Source: Thermodesulfovibrio sp. (GTDB lineage: Bacteria > Nitrospirota > Thermodesulfovibrionia > Thermodesulfovibrionales > JdFR-85). Taken from it: 32,942 nt of DNA. Shown here one piece after another: positions 1-7,818 of this stretch. Where the stretch lies: the NCBI GenBank assembly GCA_027050975.1, contig JALUAR010000252.1, positions 1-32,942 on the forward strand, read 5' to 3'. The first letter of the stretch is position 1; each line of letters opens with the position of its first letter. The notes under the pieces were generated by a model. That model searched no databases, was not told the DNA's origin, and saw nothing but the letters and a program-made list of their open reading frames with translations. The translations under genes were made by a program, and so were the position numbers.

Positions 1-5
1 ATATT

Positions 6-428
6 ATGCGTATCAGTGAAAAAACAAATATTTCAGCACTGTTAAAAAAAGAGATAAAGGCATTAAAATTGCCTGTTGAGATAGTTTATCTTCACGGCTC
101 ATTTGCAAAAGGGAGGGAGAGCGCTGGCAGTGATATCGATCTGGCGGTGCTATTCAAAGAGGATGTATATTCAAAAAATCCATTAAAGTTTTTCATGGAA
201 ATTAATCAGATTTGTGGAAATCTTGAGAGGGAATTAAAGAGGGAGATAGATATCTCTGTACTGAACAGGGCCTCTCTCAGTTTTAGCTACAATGTCATAA
301 CAACAGGAGTTCCCATTTACATTTCTTCAAAGACAGCCCTATACAGATATCAGAACAAAATACTGGGAATGTTTTTTGATTTTAAACCTTTCCTTGAAAG
401 TTATCTGCCAGAGTATGCCAGGTTTTAA
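6..428 (+). CDS. MNT-domain nucleotidyltransferase, MntA-type antitoxin (first copy)
   Basis: A 140-residue protein of the minimal nucleotidyltransferase (pol-beta superfamily) type. The hallmark is G31-S32, ten residues, then D43-I-D45, i.e. GSX10DXD, with a third acidic residue likely at D82 in the strand REIDISVL. Antitoxins of this family (MntA) are known to AMPylate a tyrosine of the partner HEPN RNase toxin HepT. The HEPN gene follows directly and overlaps this gene's 3' end by 14 bases, the usual co-translated arrangement. A second, divergent pair follows at once. The start lies only 6 bases into the window, so upstream regulation cannot be seen. The family call is firm; activity is inferred from the intact motif. 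Confidence 0.88.
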   Translation: MRISEKTNISALLKKEIKALKLPVEIVYLHGSFAKGRESAGSDIDLAVLFKEDVYSKNPLKFFMEINQICGNLERELKREIDISVLNRASLSFSYNVITTGVPIYISSKTALYRYQNKILGMFFDFKPFLESYLPEYARF

Positions 429-861
429 AACGATAATAAAAAATCTTATTGCTACTGTTTATGAGAGAGTTCAGTATCTGAGAGAGATGTCAGAAGAATT
501 TCCCAGCTTTGCAACCTTCAGGAAGGCTGACCACAAAACAATGGCTGCAATTGAGCGCGATTTACAGGTGGCAATCGAGGCATGCATCGATATAGGGAAA
601 ATAATAATCTCTGAAAAGGGACTTAGGTCACCTGAAAGTATGCGGGATGTCTGTCTTGTGCTTTATGAAAACGGCTTTATAGATAGAAAGACGCTTCGTA
701 ACTTTGAAGGTATGGTGGGGATGAGAAATATACTTGTTCACTGCTATGAAAAGATCGATCCTGAAATTATCTATGGTATACTGAAAAGACATCTCAAGGA
801 TTTTCAGAGATTCATAAATCAGGTTGTGGAAAAGCTTGATAAAAATGACTGCTTTAAGTGA
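415..861 (+). CDS. HEPN-domain protein, HepT-type toxin (first copy)
   Basis: A 148-residue, mostly helical DUF86/HepT-like protein. Near the C-terminus it carries R104-N-I-L-V-H109-C-Y111, which matches the RX4HXY motif of HepT RNases: R and H form the active site and Y is the residue modified by MntA in characterised systems. I prefer the ATG at 415 to an in-frame ATG at 376, because 376 would add residues lying deep inside the upstream antitoxin gene and family members begin near here. It overlaps the antitoxin by 14 bases and the next antitoxin start (845) by 17 bases, so all four genes are probably one transcript. The intact catalytic motif suggests a functional toxin held by its partner. 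Confidence 0.85.
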   Translation: MPGFKTIIKNLIATVYERVQYLREMSEEFPSFATFRKADHKTMAAIERDLQVAIEACIDIGKIIISEKGLRSPESMRDVCLVLYENGFIDRKTLRNFEGMVGMRNILVHCYEKIDPEIIYGILKRHLKDFQRFINQVVEKLDKNDCFK

Positions 862-1273
862 TTCCAGCACCGATATGAGGGAAGAAATATTCAAAAAGAT
901 ATCCGAAACTGTTGCTGATTTTGGTGAGATTATACTCTGCTATGTATTTGGTTCTGTTGTTAAAGGAGAGGATTTTCGTGATGTGGATGTGGCTTTATTG
1001 CTGGAGAAGGACCTTTCCCCTCCTGAGGAGTTGCGTTTTGCCTTAAAGGTTGCACGGATTATTGAAAGAGCTATAACACCGCGCAGAGAGGTTGAAGTTG
1101 TTGTCCTGAACAAAAAGCCTGTGGAACTGCAGTATGAGGTGGTCAGAACGGGAGTTCCGGTGTTTGTAAGGGATGAAGTTAAGAGAGTCAACTACGAGGC
1201 TGACCTTGCATCTCTGTATCTGGACTTTAAATCCACTGTGGAGTGGTTTGACAGAGAGTTCCTTAAATGGTAG
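845..1273 (+). CDS. MNT-domain nucleotidyltransferase, MntA-type antitoxin (second, divergent copy)
   Basis: A 142-residue paralogue of the first nucleotidyltransferase. Both share the order GS motif, DxD, a third acidic strand, and a T-G-V-P-(I/V) segment before a helical tail. The active-site loop is shorter: G36-S37 is followed by only eight residues before D46-V-D48, and the third acidic position appears to be glutamate (E84 in REVEVVVL) rather than aspartate. The ATG at 845 overlaps the preceding HEPN gene by 17 bases; an alternative ATG lies at 875. It overlaps the following HEPN gene by 7 bases. The family call is firm. Whether the shortened loop still supports AMPylation is open. Confidence 0.82.
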   Translation: MTALSDSSTDMREEIFKKISETVADFGEIILCYVFGSVVKGEDFRDVDVALLLEKDLSPPEELRFALKVARIIERAITPRREVEVVVLNKKPVELQYEVVRTGVPVFVRDEVKRVNYEADLASLYLDFKSTVEWFDREFLKW

Positions 1274-1683
1274 ATAAGAAAGGAATACTTGATCATCTGA
1301 GAGAGCTTGATGAAGCCCTGAACGACTGGGGACGATATCAAAGGGATGTCTCTCTTGAAGATCTCAAACATAATAGAGACAAAAGGAACATGGTTTTGCA
1401 TGCAATGCTTATTTCCATTCAGTCTGCAATTGATATTGCTAATCATCTGATATCTGAACATCGGCTAAGAAGACCTGCCACTTATAGAGAAACCTTTGAA
1501 ATCCTGTCAGAAGCAGATGTGTTGAGTGAACAACTGGCCGAACAATTGTCTGATCTTGCGGGCTTCAGAAATGTACTTGTGCATATATACTGGAGGCTTA
1601 ACCTTGAGCAAATATATGATGTTTTAATAAAGGATAGAGATGTGCTGCTTGAGTTTATGAAGGTGGTAAAAAGTATGTTATAG
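1267..1683 (+). CDS. HEPN-domain protein, HepT-type toxin (second copy)
   Basis: A 138-residue HepT-like protein with R101-N-V-L-V-H106-I-Y108, again RX4HXY. Its ATG lies inside the stop region of the second antitoxin, so translation is probably coupled. Outside the motif it differs clearly from the first HEPN protein. The two pairs are therefore old paralogues or independent acquisitions rather than a recent duplication. It closes the toxin-antitoxin block; 33 bases later an SRPBCC gene starts with its own strong ribosome binding site, so the block ends here functionally. Confidence 0.84.
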   Translation: MVDKKGILDHLRELDEALNDWGRYQRDVSLEDLKHNRDKRNMVLHAMLISIQSAIDIANHLISEHRLRRPATYRETFEILSEADVLSEQLAEQLSDLAGFRNVLVHIYWRLNLEQIYDVLIKDRDVLLEFMKVVKSML

Positions 1684-1716
1684 TATTTTCAATTCACAAG
1701 AGGTAAAGGAGGTCTT

Positions 1717-2154
1717 ATGGCTGTAATTGCAAGATCTATTGAGATTAATGCCCCCCTTGAGAAGGTCTTTGATTTTGTCTCATCTCCAGATAACTGGACC
1801 CGCTATGTCACCAGCCTTATTGCAGTTGATAATGTGAGTGATATGCCAATCAGGCCAGGAACCACGTTTGACTGGACCTATCGAATGCTGGGAACTGATT
1901 TCAGGGGGCAGGGCAAGGTGCTGGAGTATGAAGAAAACAAAAAATTCACCATGCGTATGGAGGGTGCCTTTCCCATTACTGAAACCTATCTCTTTGATGG
2001 TGACCAGCAGAAGACAACACTTACGGTACAGATCGAGTATGAACTGCCTGGTAAACTCTTGGGTGTGCTGGCTGATAAGGTGGTTGTGGAGAAATTGAAT
2101 GTGAGAGAGGCTGACACTGTTCTTGACAAGGTCAAGACCCTTTGTGAGGGTTAA
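1717..2154 (+). CDS. SRPBCC-fold (START/polyketide-cyclase-like) protein
   Basis: A 145-residue cytosolic protein with the typical SRPBCC opening (I-E-I-N-A-P-L-E-K-V-F-D-F-V, then S-P-D-N-W). Beta strands follow and the protein ends in a long amphipathic helix. The fold forms a deep hydrophobic pocket; ligands vary widely between members and none can be named here. AAAGGAGG at 1705-1712 sits four bases before the ATG, fixing the start. The neighbours (toxin-antitoxin pairs upstream, a convergent membrane protein downstream) give no functional clue. The 72-base convergent gap after it is T-rich and I see no clear terminator hairpin. Confidence 0.75.
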   Translation: MAVIARSIEINAPLEKVFDFVSSPDNWTRYVTSLIAVDNVSDMPIRPGTTFDWTYRMLGTDFRGQGKVLEYEENKKFTMRMEGAFPITETYLFDGDQQKTTLTVQIEYELPGKLLGVLADKVVVEKLNVREADTVLDKVKTLCEG

Positions 2155-2226
2155 GTTTTGAGTTTGGTTTTTTAGTTCTTAGTTTGATTTTATTGTTTTT
2201 AAAGAATGAAAGAAGGGGTGGGGATT

Positions 2227-4299
2227 TTAGAGCAGGGAGAGAGCCTTAATGATCCCAAGTGTCAGGAGGGTACCGTTAAGTCCTGAGAGGGGAAAGAGGA
2301 TTAATGTGGTCACAAAGGCTCCAAGAACTGCTCCCAGCAGGTCTGAGGCATAGAGCATTCCACCGGATAGGCTCTGTTTAGTCTTTGTGGTGAGTTGTCC
2401 GGCGAGTTTGAACTGTGCACCACCTACCATCCCGGCAATGCAACATAGGATATAGAAGGAGATCTCACGATCTATTAGAATGGGGGTGAGAAGAAGGAGA
2501 GTGACAAGCACAATATCTAATACCCTGATAAACAACTTAGTCTGTTTCTGCCTGAAGGGTATAAAGGCGCCAATCGCACCTCCTGCCATATAGGTTGCTG
2601 TCAGTAAGCCAATCATTTCGTATACATATCCAACCCCTGCCTGAAAGAGAAGTATCAAGATTGTCAGATAGGACATGGTAAAAAGACCGGTAGAGAAGAT
2701 GGTGTAATGGATATCCCACTTTTTTAGTTTTAGAAAAGCCTTTATCCCTATAATCGGAAATATAAAAAGTATTACCACCGTACTGACCTTTGCTCCCAAA
2801 ATGGATCGAAGCCATCTGCCTCCGTGAGCCTCGGACCAGAGGGTGAGACTATAAAGGTAAGCCACAGGCCTTCTGTCAAGGTTGACTCCGCCAAAGGTGG
2901 AGAGTCTCTGTCTGAGGAGTTCAACTTTAAAGGGAGAGAAGGCATCCTCAAGTATTGATTCATTAAAGTATTTAGTAGTGAGGCCGGAGTGTTTAAAATT
3001 CTCTTTAAGCATTTGGACAGAGCTGTTCAAAGGAGTATCAGATGCAATAAAGATACTATACTCCGATGAAGAGTTTTCAACATACCTGAATATGGCCTTC
3101 ATGGAATTGTATATGGCGCCATATGCCCTTTTCATACCATCGCTTATGTATCCGGAACTCCCGGGGAGTTTCATAACAATGGCGCCATCAGATGAGAGCA
3201 CCTTCCTGGTCTGCCAGAAAAATTCCATTGTATAAAAACGGTTGAGATTTGCAGTTGTCGGTTCAGGGAGGTTCAGTACAATCAGGTCATATTCATTCTC
3301 TTGTTGGGATTTGATAAAATGCCTGGCATCTGCTGAGATTATACTCACCCTATCATCATCAAGCATGGCACGGTCATGCCTGTCCAGTATGTTGAAGAAG
3401 ACATCAATTAGTTGGGGGTCTATCTCTATGTAGGTTATGTTTTTGATTGGATATCGAAGGAACTCCCTGACTGCTGCCATTGAGCCACCTATAAGAAGAA
3501 TTTTCTCAGCCTCCGGTCTTATGCTCATTGTAAGATGAGGAAGGAGTTCTTCTGTAACAGGGTCGGGATAGGATGAAAGAAACTTACCAGAATGGTATAT
3601 GTTAATCTGTTTTTTATACTTTACAGCCTCTATCTCGCCATATCTGGATTCTACCCTCCTGATAATCTGCATCCCCTCTGGATATGTATCAGTGATGTAT
3701 GGCATCAAAACAGTGTGAAATACTAACGGTAGAATTAGTACAGGTAACAGAATCCTAAGCCTCAGGACAAAGAGGGCAGCAAAAATATTCAGTACACTCA
3801 TCATCGCGACAGTCGTTCCTGTAGGAATCCTTTCAGACAGAACAAAGGTGAAGAGGCATCCTCCAAGGAACGCTCCGGCAGATTCAAGCCCATAGACACG
3901 ACCTGAATGCGCTTCTATATAATCTATGGCAAGGGGAAACTGGGCACCAATGATTGTAGAGATGGGAAAGATACTGATAAAAGACCAGATCAGGGTCTCC
4001 TTTAGTGGAATCACCTCTCCCGGAGCAAAGGATAGAAAGTTCCTCAGGCCATGAAGGAGTCCGAATGTTGGCTCTGCCAGGACTCCCACCAAAAGAAAGG
4101 TGAGACCAAAGGCACTTTTGATAGATATCCGTCTTCCTATCATACTGCCAAGGGCCACCCCGATAAGCCACACAGAGAGAACAATCCCTATGACCAGCTC
4201 ATTTCCTGAGAAGGTTCTGAGGGCAGCCCTTATGAGGGCTATCTGGAGAATAAGGGATGAAAAGCCTATTACCAGGGGATATATATATTTGGTTTTCAT
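2227..4299 (-). CDS. Polytopic membrane protein with central spermidine-synthase-like domain
   Basis: A 690-residue protein in three parts: hydrophobic segments over about residues 1-210, a soluble Rossmann-like domain over about 215-450, and further hydrophobic segments over about 500-690. The middle domain resembles aminopropyltransferases of the fused MFS/spermidine synthase type (KILLIGGS..., then YIEIDPQ, then a NRFYTMEFF segment like the L-Y-x-x-E-F-Y of the family). However, the glycine-rich GGGDGG loop reads GGSMAA, and the catalytic D-S-T-D region reads L-N-L-P-E-P. Classic spermidine synthesis is therefore doubtful; another SAM or decarboxy-SAM-dependent transfer, or a sensory or transport role, is possible. 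It stands alone on the minus strand, convergent with the SRPBCC gene. Confidence 0.75.
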   Translation of the reverse strand: MKTKYIYPLVIGFSSLILQIALIRAALRTFSGNELVIGIVLSVWLIGVALGSMIGRRISIKSAFGLTFLLVGVLAEPTFGLLHGLRNFLSFAPGEVIPLKETLIWSFISIFPISTIIGAQFPLAIDYIEAHSGRVYGLESAGAFLGGCLFTFVLSERIPTGTTVAMMSVLNIFAALFVLRLRILLPVLILPLVFHTVLMPYITDTYPEGMQIIRRVESRYGEIEAVKYKKQINIYHSGKFLSSYPDPVTEELLPHLTMSIRPEAEKILLIGGSMAAVREFLRYPIKNITYIEIDPQLIDVFFNILDRHDRAMLDDDRVSIISADARHFIKSQQENEYDLIVLNLPEPTTANLNRFYTMEFFWQTRKVLSSDGAIVMKLPGSSGYISDGMKRAYGAIYNSMKAIFRYVENSSSEYSIFIASDTPLNSSVQMLKENFKHSGLTTKYFNESILEDAFSPFKVELLRQRLSTFGGVNLDRRPVAYLYSLTLWSEAHGGRWLRSILGAKVSTVVILFIFPIIGIKAFLKLKKWDIHYTIFSTGLFTMSYLTILILLFQAGVGYVYEMIGLLTATYMAGGAIGAFIPFRQKQTKLFIRVLDIVLVTLLLLTPILIDREISFYILCCIAGMVGGAQFKLAGQLTTKTKQSLSGGMLYASDLLGAVLGAFVTTLILFPLSGLNGTLLTLGIIKALSLL

Positions 4300-4354
4300 G
4301 AAAATAGATTATCAGAAAAGGTGAGCAGTGGTAAATTGTCGGTTCAGGAGTTGA

Positions 4355-4560
4355 AGTTTTTATCTGATCTGGGCGATTCTAACAAATACAGAGGCAGGCT
4401 GAGGTGGGTCAGAACTCCATTAATGCGATAGGATTTAATTAATACAGTTCGTTACCTTAATTAATCTAAATAAGGTAAGGACTAAGGTCATTGTAACTTA
4501 CTGTCGGTATCGCCAAGTGTAGTTCTTCACCACCTCAGCCTGATAAACTCAGATCACTAC
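4355..4560. repeat. Imperfect long inverted repeat in the large intergenic gap
   Basis: This is the first half of the 549-base gap (4300-4848) that holds no credible gene. CAGGCTGAGGTGG at 4395-4407 is matched by its exact reverse complement at 4530-4542. Weaker pairing continues inward (AGAACT, then GCGAT) and outward (TGATCTG/CAGATCA). The centre holds a small hairpin, TTACCTTA (4452-4459) with TAAGGTAA (4471-4478). It could be a decayed miniature inverted-repeat element or a structured RNA; nothing identifies a family. Confidence 0.5.
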
Positions 4561-4588
4561 TGTCCAATAAACAGAGTAAGTCATAAGT

Positions 4589-4723
4589 AGGGTAGGGGGT
4601 ATTAATTTTTCGTCTCATTCTCGGCAGACATCCCTGTCTGCCTCCGAGGTAATTTTGCGATTTGCCCTCCATGGCAAATCTTTTGCAAAATTAAATCCGC
4701 TCAAAATTAATACCCCCTACCCT
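4589..4723. repeat. 135-bp nested palindromic element (multi-hairpin, MITE/REP-like)
   Basis: The outer arms at 4589-4609 and 4703-4723 are perfect 21-bp inverted repeats. Inside lie two further hairpins. The first pairs GGCAGACA (4623-4630) with TGTCTGCC (4635-4642) around a 4-base loop. The second is two-tier: AATTTTGC (4651-4658) pairs with GCAAAATT (4685-4692), and immediately inside it GATTTGCC (4659-4666) pairs with GGCAAATC (4673-4680). This would fold as a three-way branched structure. It has no coding capacity. The architecture fits a dispersed palindromic repeat or a non-autonomous mobile element; no clear target-site duplication is visible at the ends. Confidence 0.7.
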
Positions 4724-4790
4724 CTATAGGGATTTATTAAATTTTGACCGCACACTGATGCACTCAGTTAAAAAATCGCTCAATTCAGAT

Positions 4791-4820
4791 TTAACTTTCA
4801 ATCTGCACTTAGGGTAAAAT
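4791..4820 (+). promoter_or_regulatory. Possible sigma70-type promoter for the 4849-10191 block
   Basis: TTAACT at 4791-4796 (4 of 6 to TTGACA), an 18-base spacer, and TAAAAT at 4815-4820 lie shortly before the first ABC permease gene. A second weak candidate begins with TTGACC at 4744. Both are by-eye matches in an AT-rich region, so support is limited. Confidence 0.35.
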
Positions 4821-4848
4821 AGAAGAGTACCGGCTTGGAAAAGGATTA

Positions 4849-6072
4849 ATGCTGTTTAATATAATAAAAAGATCATTTATCAATCAAAAGAAGGCAATGG
4901 CGGTTATGGTCATTGCAGTGGCTGTAGGTACTGCCATTGCTGCATCTCTGCTTTCCCTCTCCATGGATATCTCCTCCAAGATCGCAAAGGAGCTCCGCTC
5001 TTTTGGCGCAAACATACTCGTACAGCCAAAGGTGACTGCTCTGGCAGGCATTGCTGGACAGAAGCGGTATCTTGACGAAAAGGACCTTGTAAAGGTTAAG
5101 ACTATTTTCTGGCGTCACAACATACTGGGACTGGTTCCTTTTCTTTATGTGGAGGATGAAGTCCAGGGAGTAAAGGTTGTGGGGACATGGTATAAGCAGC
5201 CTCTGAAGGTTCCCGGTGAAAAGAAGCCCTTTGAGACAGGTATTTCAAATGTAATGCCCTGGTGGCAGATACAGGGGAGGTGGCCTGAGAAGAACAACGA
5301 GATACTGGTTGGAGCAGATCTGGCTGACCGAAAAGGACTAAGACTGAACGATACGGTTCAGCTTCTTGGGAAGGAGTTTGTTGTTACCGGTATAGTTAGG
5401 ACAGGAGGAAAGGAAGACAATATGTTTGTAGGTGAACTATCTACTATACAGAAACTCTCCGGCCTCACGGGCAAAGTCTCCAGAGTCTATATAAGCGCCC
5501 TTACAACACCAATGGATGATTTTGCATATAAGGACCCTGAGAAGATGACCAGGAAGGAGTATGAGAAGTGGTACTGTACCGGCTATGTCACATCCATTGC
5601 AAAGCAGGTGGAAGAGGTTATTGCAGGCTCAGTGGCAAGGCCCATCTGGCCGGTGGCCCAGACAGAAGGAAAGGTTCTTAACAGGCTGAAGCTGCTAATA
5701 TACTTGCTTACTGCTGTATCACTCCTGTCTGCTGCCCTTGGTGTATCTACCACAATGATAATGAGTCTTCTAAGGAGAACCCATGAGGTGGCGCTTATGA
5801 AGGCAATTGGTGCCGACAGGATAAAGACAATAATTATTTTCCTCACTGAGGCATTGATTATAGGGCTTGCAGGAGGAATAATCGGTTATATACTCTCCTT
5901 CGGTATCTCTCAATACATAGGATACCAGGTCTTTGGTACGGCACTTAAACAGAGGTTCGTGCTTCTGCCTCTTAGTATCGGGGCTTCAGTTGTGATAGCA
6001 GTGCTCGGAGCCTATCTGCCAATCAGACGTGCCCTTGGCATAAAGCCTGCTGTAGTGCTGAAGGGAGAATGA
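4849..6072 (+). CDS. ABC transporter permease, FtsX/MacB type (first)
   Basis: A 407-residue inner-membrane permease: one N-terminal transmembrane segment (about residues 18-40), a large extracytoplasmic domain, then three C-terminal segments from about residue 280. The conserved cytoplasmic stretch R-R-T-H-E-V-A-L-M-K-A-I-G-A precedes the penultimate helices, as in FtsX/MacB/LolC proteins, and the protein ends in P-A-V-V-L-K-G-E. Such permeases couple ATP hydrolysis to extracytoplasmic work rather than classic import. It is followed after one base by a second permease and then the ATPase, so a heterodimeric complex is likely. In Campylobacter, two such permeases plus an ATPase neighbour a DUF2318 protein in the P19 iron locus; the same order appears here. 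Confidence 0.88.
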   Translation: MLFNIIKRSFINQKKAMAVMVIAVAVGTAIAASLLSLSMDISSKIAKELRSFGANILVQPKVTALAGIAGQKRYLDEKDLVKVKTIFWRHNILGLVPFLYVEDEVQGVKVVGTWYKQPLKVPGEKKPFETGISNVMPWWQIQGRWPEKNNEILVGADLADRKGLRLNDTVQLLGKEFVVTGIVRTGGKEDNMFVGELSTIQKLSGLTGKVSRVYISALTTPMDDFAYKDPEKMTRKEYEKWYCTGYVTSIAKQVEEVIAGSVARPIWPVAQTEGKVLNRLKLLIYLLTAVSLLSAALGVSTTMIMSLLRRTHEVALMKAIGADRIKTIIIFLTEALIIGLAGGIIGYILSFGISQYIGYQVFGTALKQRFVLLPLSIGASVVIAVLGAYLPIRRALGIKPAVVLKGE

Positions 6073-6073
6073 G

Positions 6074-7150
6074 ATGAACTGGTTCTTTTACTTTCTGAAA
6101 AGATCTATATCCCAGAGGAAGAGCAGATTTGTCATTGCCTCCTCAGCGGTGATGCTTACTGTCTCTGTGCTTACTGCCCTTGTAACAGTCTCTATAGGGA
6201 TGAGGGAAAAGATTGGTGCCGAGTTAAGGCAGTACGGAGCAAACATGATCGTTACGGATTCAAGGGGTGGATACCTGAGTGAAAAAATCGTTAAGGAGAT
6301 TTCGGGAATCTCAAAACATATAAAAGATACTACAGCCCATATCTATGCAATGGCAGATATAGATGGCAAGAGATACGAGATAATAGGACTTGACCCGTCA
6401 AAATTCAGAGGAGCAAGAGTTGATGGCAGGCTGCCTGAAGGGACTCGTGAGGTTATGGTAGGCGTTAATATTAAGGGCCTTCTGAACATAAAGATAGGTG
6501 ATAAACTCCATTTTGACAATGCCGAACAGGAATACACCGTTACCGCCTTTTTTGAAAAGGGCTCTGATGAGGATTCGGCAATTGTGATGCCCCTGGATGC
6601 TGCAAGGCAGCTATTCGGTCTTAAAGGTGTGAGTGCTCTGCTTTTGAATGTTGATACGAGATATATTGAAGAGGTTCGTAAGGAGATCAAAAAACAATAT
6701 CCGTCCGTATCTGTTAAAACCGTCAGGCAGGTTGCAGTGGCTGAGGAGCAGTTGCTCAAAAAGGTGGAACTCTTGATGATACTCGTTACCCTTGTGGTGC
6801 TTTTTTCCTCGGTTATTACACTTGGAAGTACAATGGGAGCAAATGTTATTGAAAGGATGGAGGAGATCGGCCTTATGAAGGCACTGGGCGCGACAAGGGC
6901 TAAGGTGAGAGACTTCTTTCTCTACGAATCTGTAATGGCGGGGCTTGTTGGCGGAGCAGTAGGCATAATTGCGGGAGTGGTTGTGGCAGAAGGAGTGTCA
7001 CGTTCGGCCTTTGGCTCCTTTGTTCCCGTTACCGTTGCTATCTTTCCGCTACTCATTCTGACAGGGGTTTTCATTGCAGTTGCTGCCACATATTTCCCTG
7101 TAAGGGATGCGATGAGGGCTGTTCCTTCACAGATACTAAGAGGTGAATGA
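6074..7150 (+). CDS. ABC transporter permease, FtsX/MacB type (second)
   Basis: A 358-residue partner permease with the same topology: one N-terminal helix (about 20-42), a periplasmic domain, and three C-terminal helices beginning near residue 230. The family stretch E-R-M-E-E-I-G-L-M-K-A-L-G-A-T-R is clear, and the end (V-P-S-Q-I-L-R-G-E) mirrors the first permease. It starts one base after the upstream stop and overlaps the ATPase start by four bases (ATGA), so it is translationally coupled. The shorter periplasmic domain makes it a paralogue, not a duplicate, of the first. Substrate unknown; the downstream DUF2318 gene suggests iron or metal-related work. Confidence 0.88.
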   Translation: MNWFFYFLKRSISQRKSRFVIASSAVMLTVSVLTALVTVSIGMREKIGAELRQYGANMIVTDSRGGYLSEKIVKEISGISKHIKDTTAHIYAMADIDGKRYEIIGLDPSKFRGARVDGRLPEGTREVMVGVNIKGLLNIKIGDKLHFDNAEQEYTVTAFFEKGSDEDSAIVMPLDAARQLFGLKGVSALLLNVDTRYIEEVRKEIKKQYPSVSVKTVRQVAVAEEQLLKKVELLMILVTLVVLFSSVITLGSTMGANVIERMEEIGLMKALGATRAKVRDFFLYESVMAGLVGGAVGIIAGVVVAEGVSRSAFGSFVPVTVAIFPLLILTGVFIAVAATYFPVRDAMRAVPSQILRGE

Positions 7151-7818
7151 TGAAGATAATCAGGGTAGAAGGGCTTTCGAAGAATTATGGTACGACAACT
7201 GCCTTAAGAGGGGTTGATTTAGAGATTTCCGAGAGTGAGTGGGTCAGTATTGTTGGGCCTTCGGGATCTGGTAAAAGTACTCTTCTGAATATCCTTGGAG
7301 GGCTGGACTATCCGACAGAGGGAAAGGTTTTCATAAATGGTACAGATATAAATTCCCTTTCCGAGGATGAACTGGCTGTGTTTAGAAGGGAGACGATAGG
7401 TTTTGTGTTTCAGCAGTCCCATCTTATCCCGTATCTGGATGCTACGGAGAATGTAATGCTTGCCCAGTATTTCCACAGCATACCTGACAGAGAGGAGGCA
7501 GAAGAAGCCCTTAGAAGGGTTGGGCTTGGTCACAGACTGCATCACAGGCCCTCACAGCTCAGCGGTGGTGAGCAGCAGAGGGTATGCATTGCCAGGGCCC
7601 TGATAAATAACCCCTCCATATTGCTTGCTGATGAACCAACGGGAAATCTGGACAGAAAAAACACCAGGAATGTGCTGGAGTTGCTTAAAACCCTACACAC
7701 CCAGGAACATTTTACAGTTGTACTTGTTACCCATGATCCGTATGTGGCAGAGTGGGCGGACAGACTGGTGCATATGGAGGATGGAAAGGTCATAAGCGAT
7801 GAACCTGTTTCACGCTGA
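7147..7818 (+). CDS. ABC transporter ATP-binding protein, LolD/MacB type
   Basis: A 223-residue nucleotide-binding subunit. Walker A is GPSGSGKST at about residues 37-45; the Q-loop lies in V-F-Q-Q, the signature is LSGGEQQR, Walker B is LLADEPTGN, and the switch histidine is in L-V-T-H-D. Length and motifs match the LolD/MacB/FtsE-like class that pairs with FtsX-type permeases. Its start overlaps the second permease stop by four bases. An in-frame ATG at 7150 is equally possible. Its 3' end overlaps the next gene by 20 bases, tying the transporter to the DUF2318 protein. Confidence 0.93.
   Translation: MMKIIRVEGLSKNYGTTTALRGVDLEISESEWVSIVGPSGSGKSTLLNILGGLDYPTEGKVFINGTDINSLSEDELAVFRRETIGFVFQQSHLIPYLDATENVMLAQYFHSIPDREEAEEALRRVGLGHRLHHRPSQLSGGEQQRVCIARALINNPSILLADEPTGNLDRKNTRNVLELLKTLHTQEHFTVVLVTHDPYVAEWADRLVHMEDGKVISDEPVSR

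Noticed and set aside
376..414. Longer N-terminus for the first HEPN protein
   Set aside because: It would overlap the antitoxin gene by 53 bases and adds residues not expected for the family.
2227..4299. Calling this gene speE (spermidine synthase)
   Set aside because: The glycine loop and the catalytic aspartate region are both altered, so the name would imply an unsupported activity.
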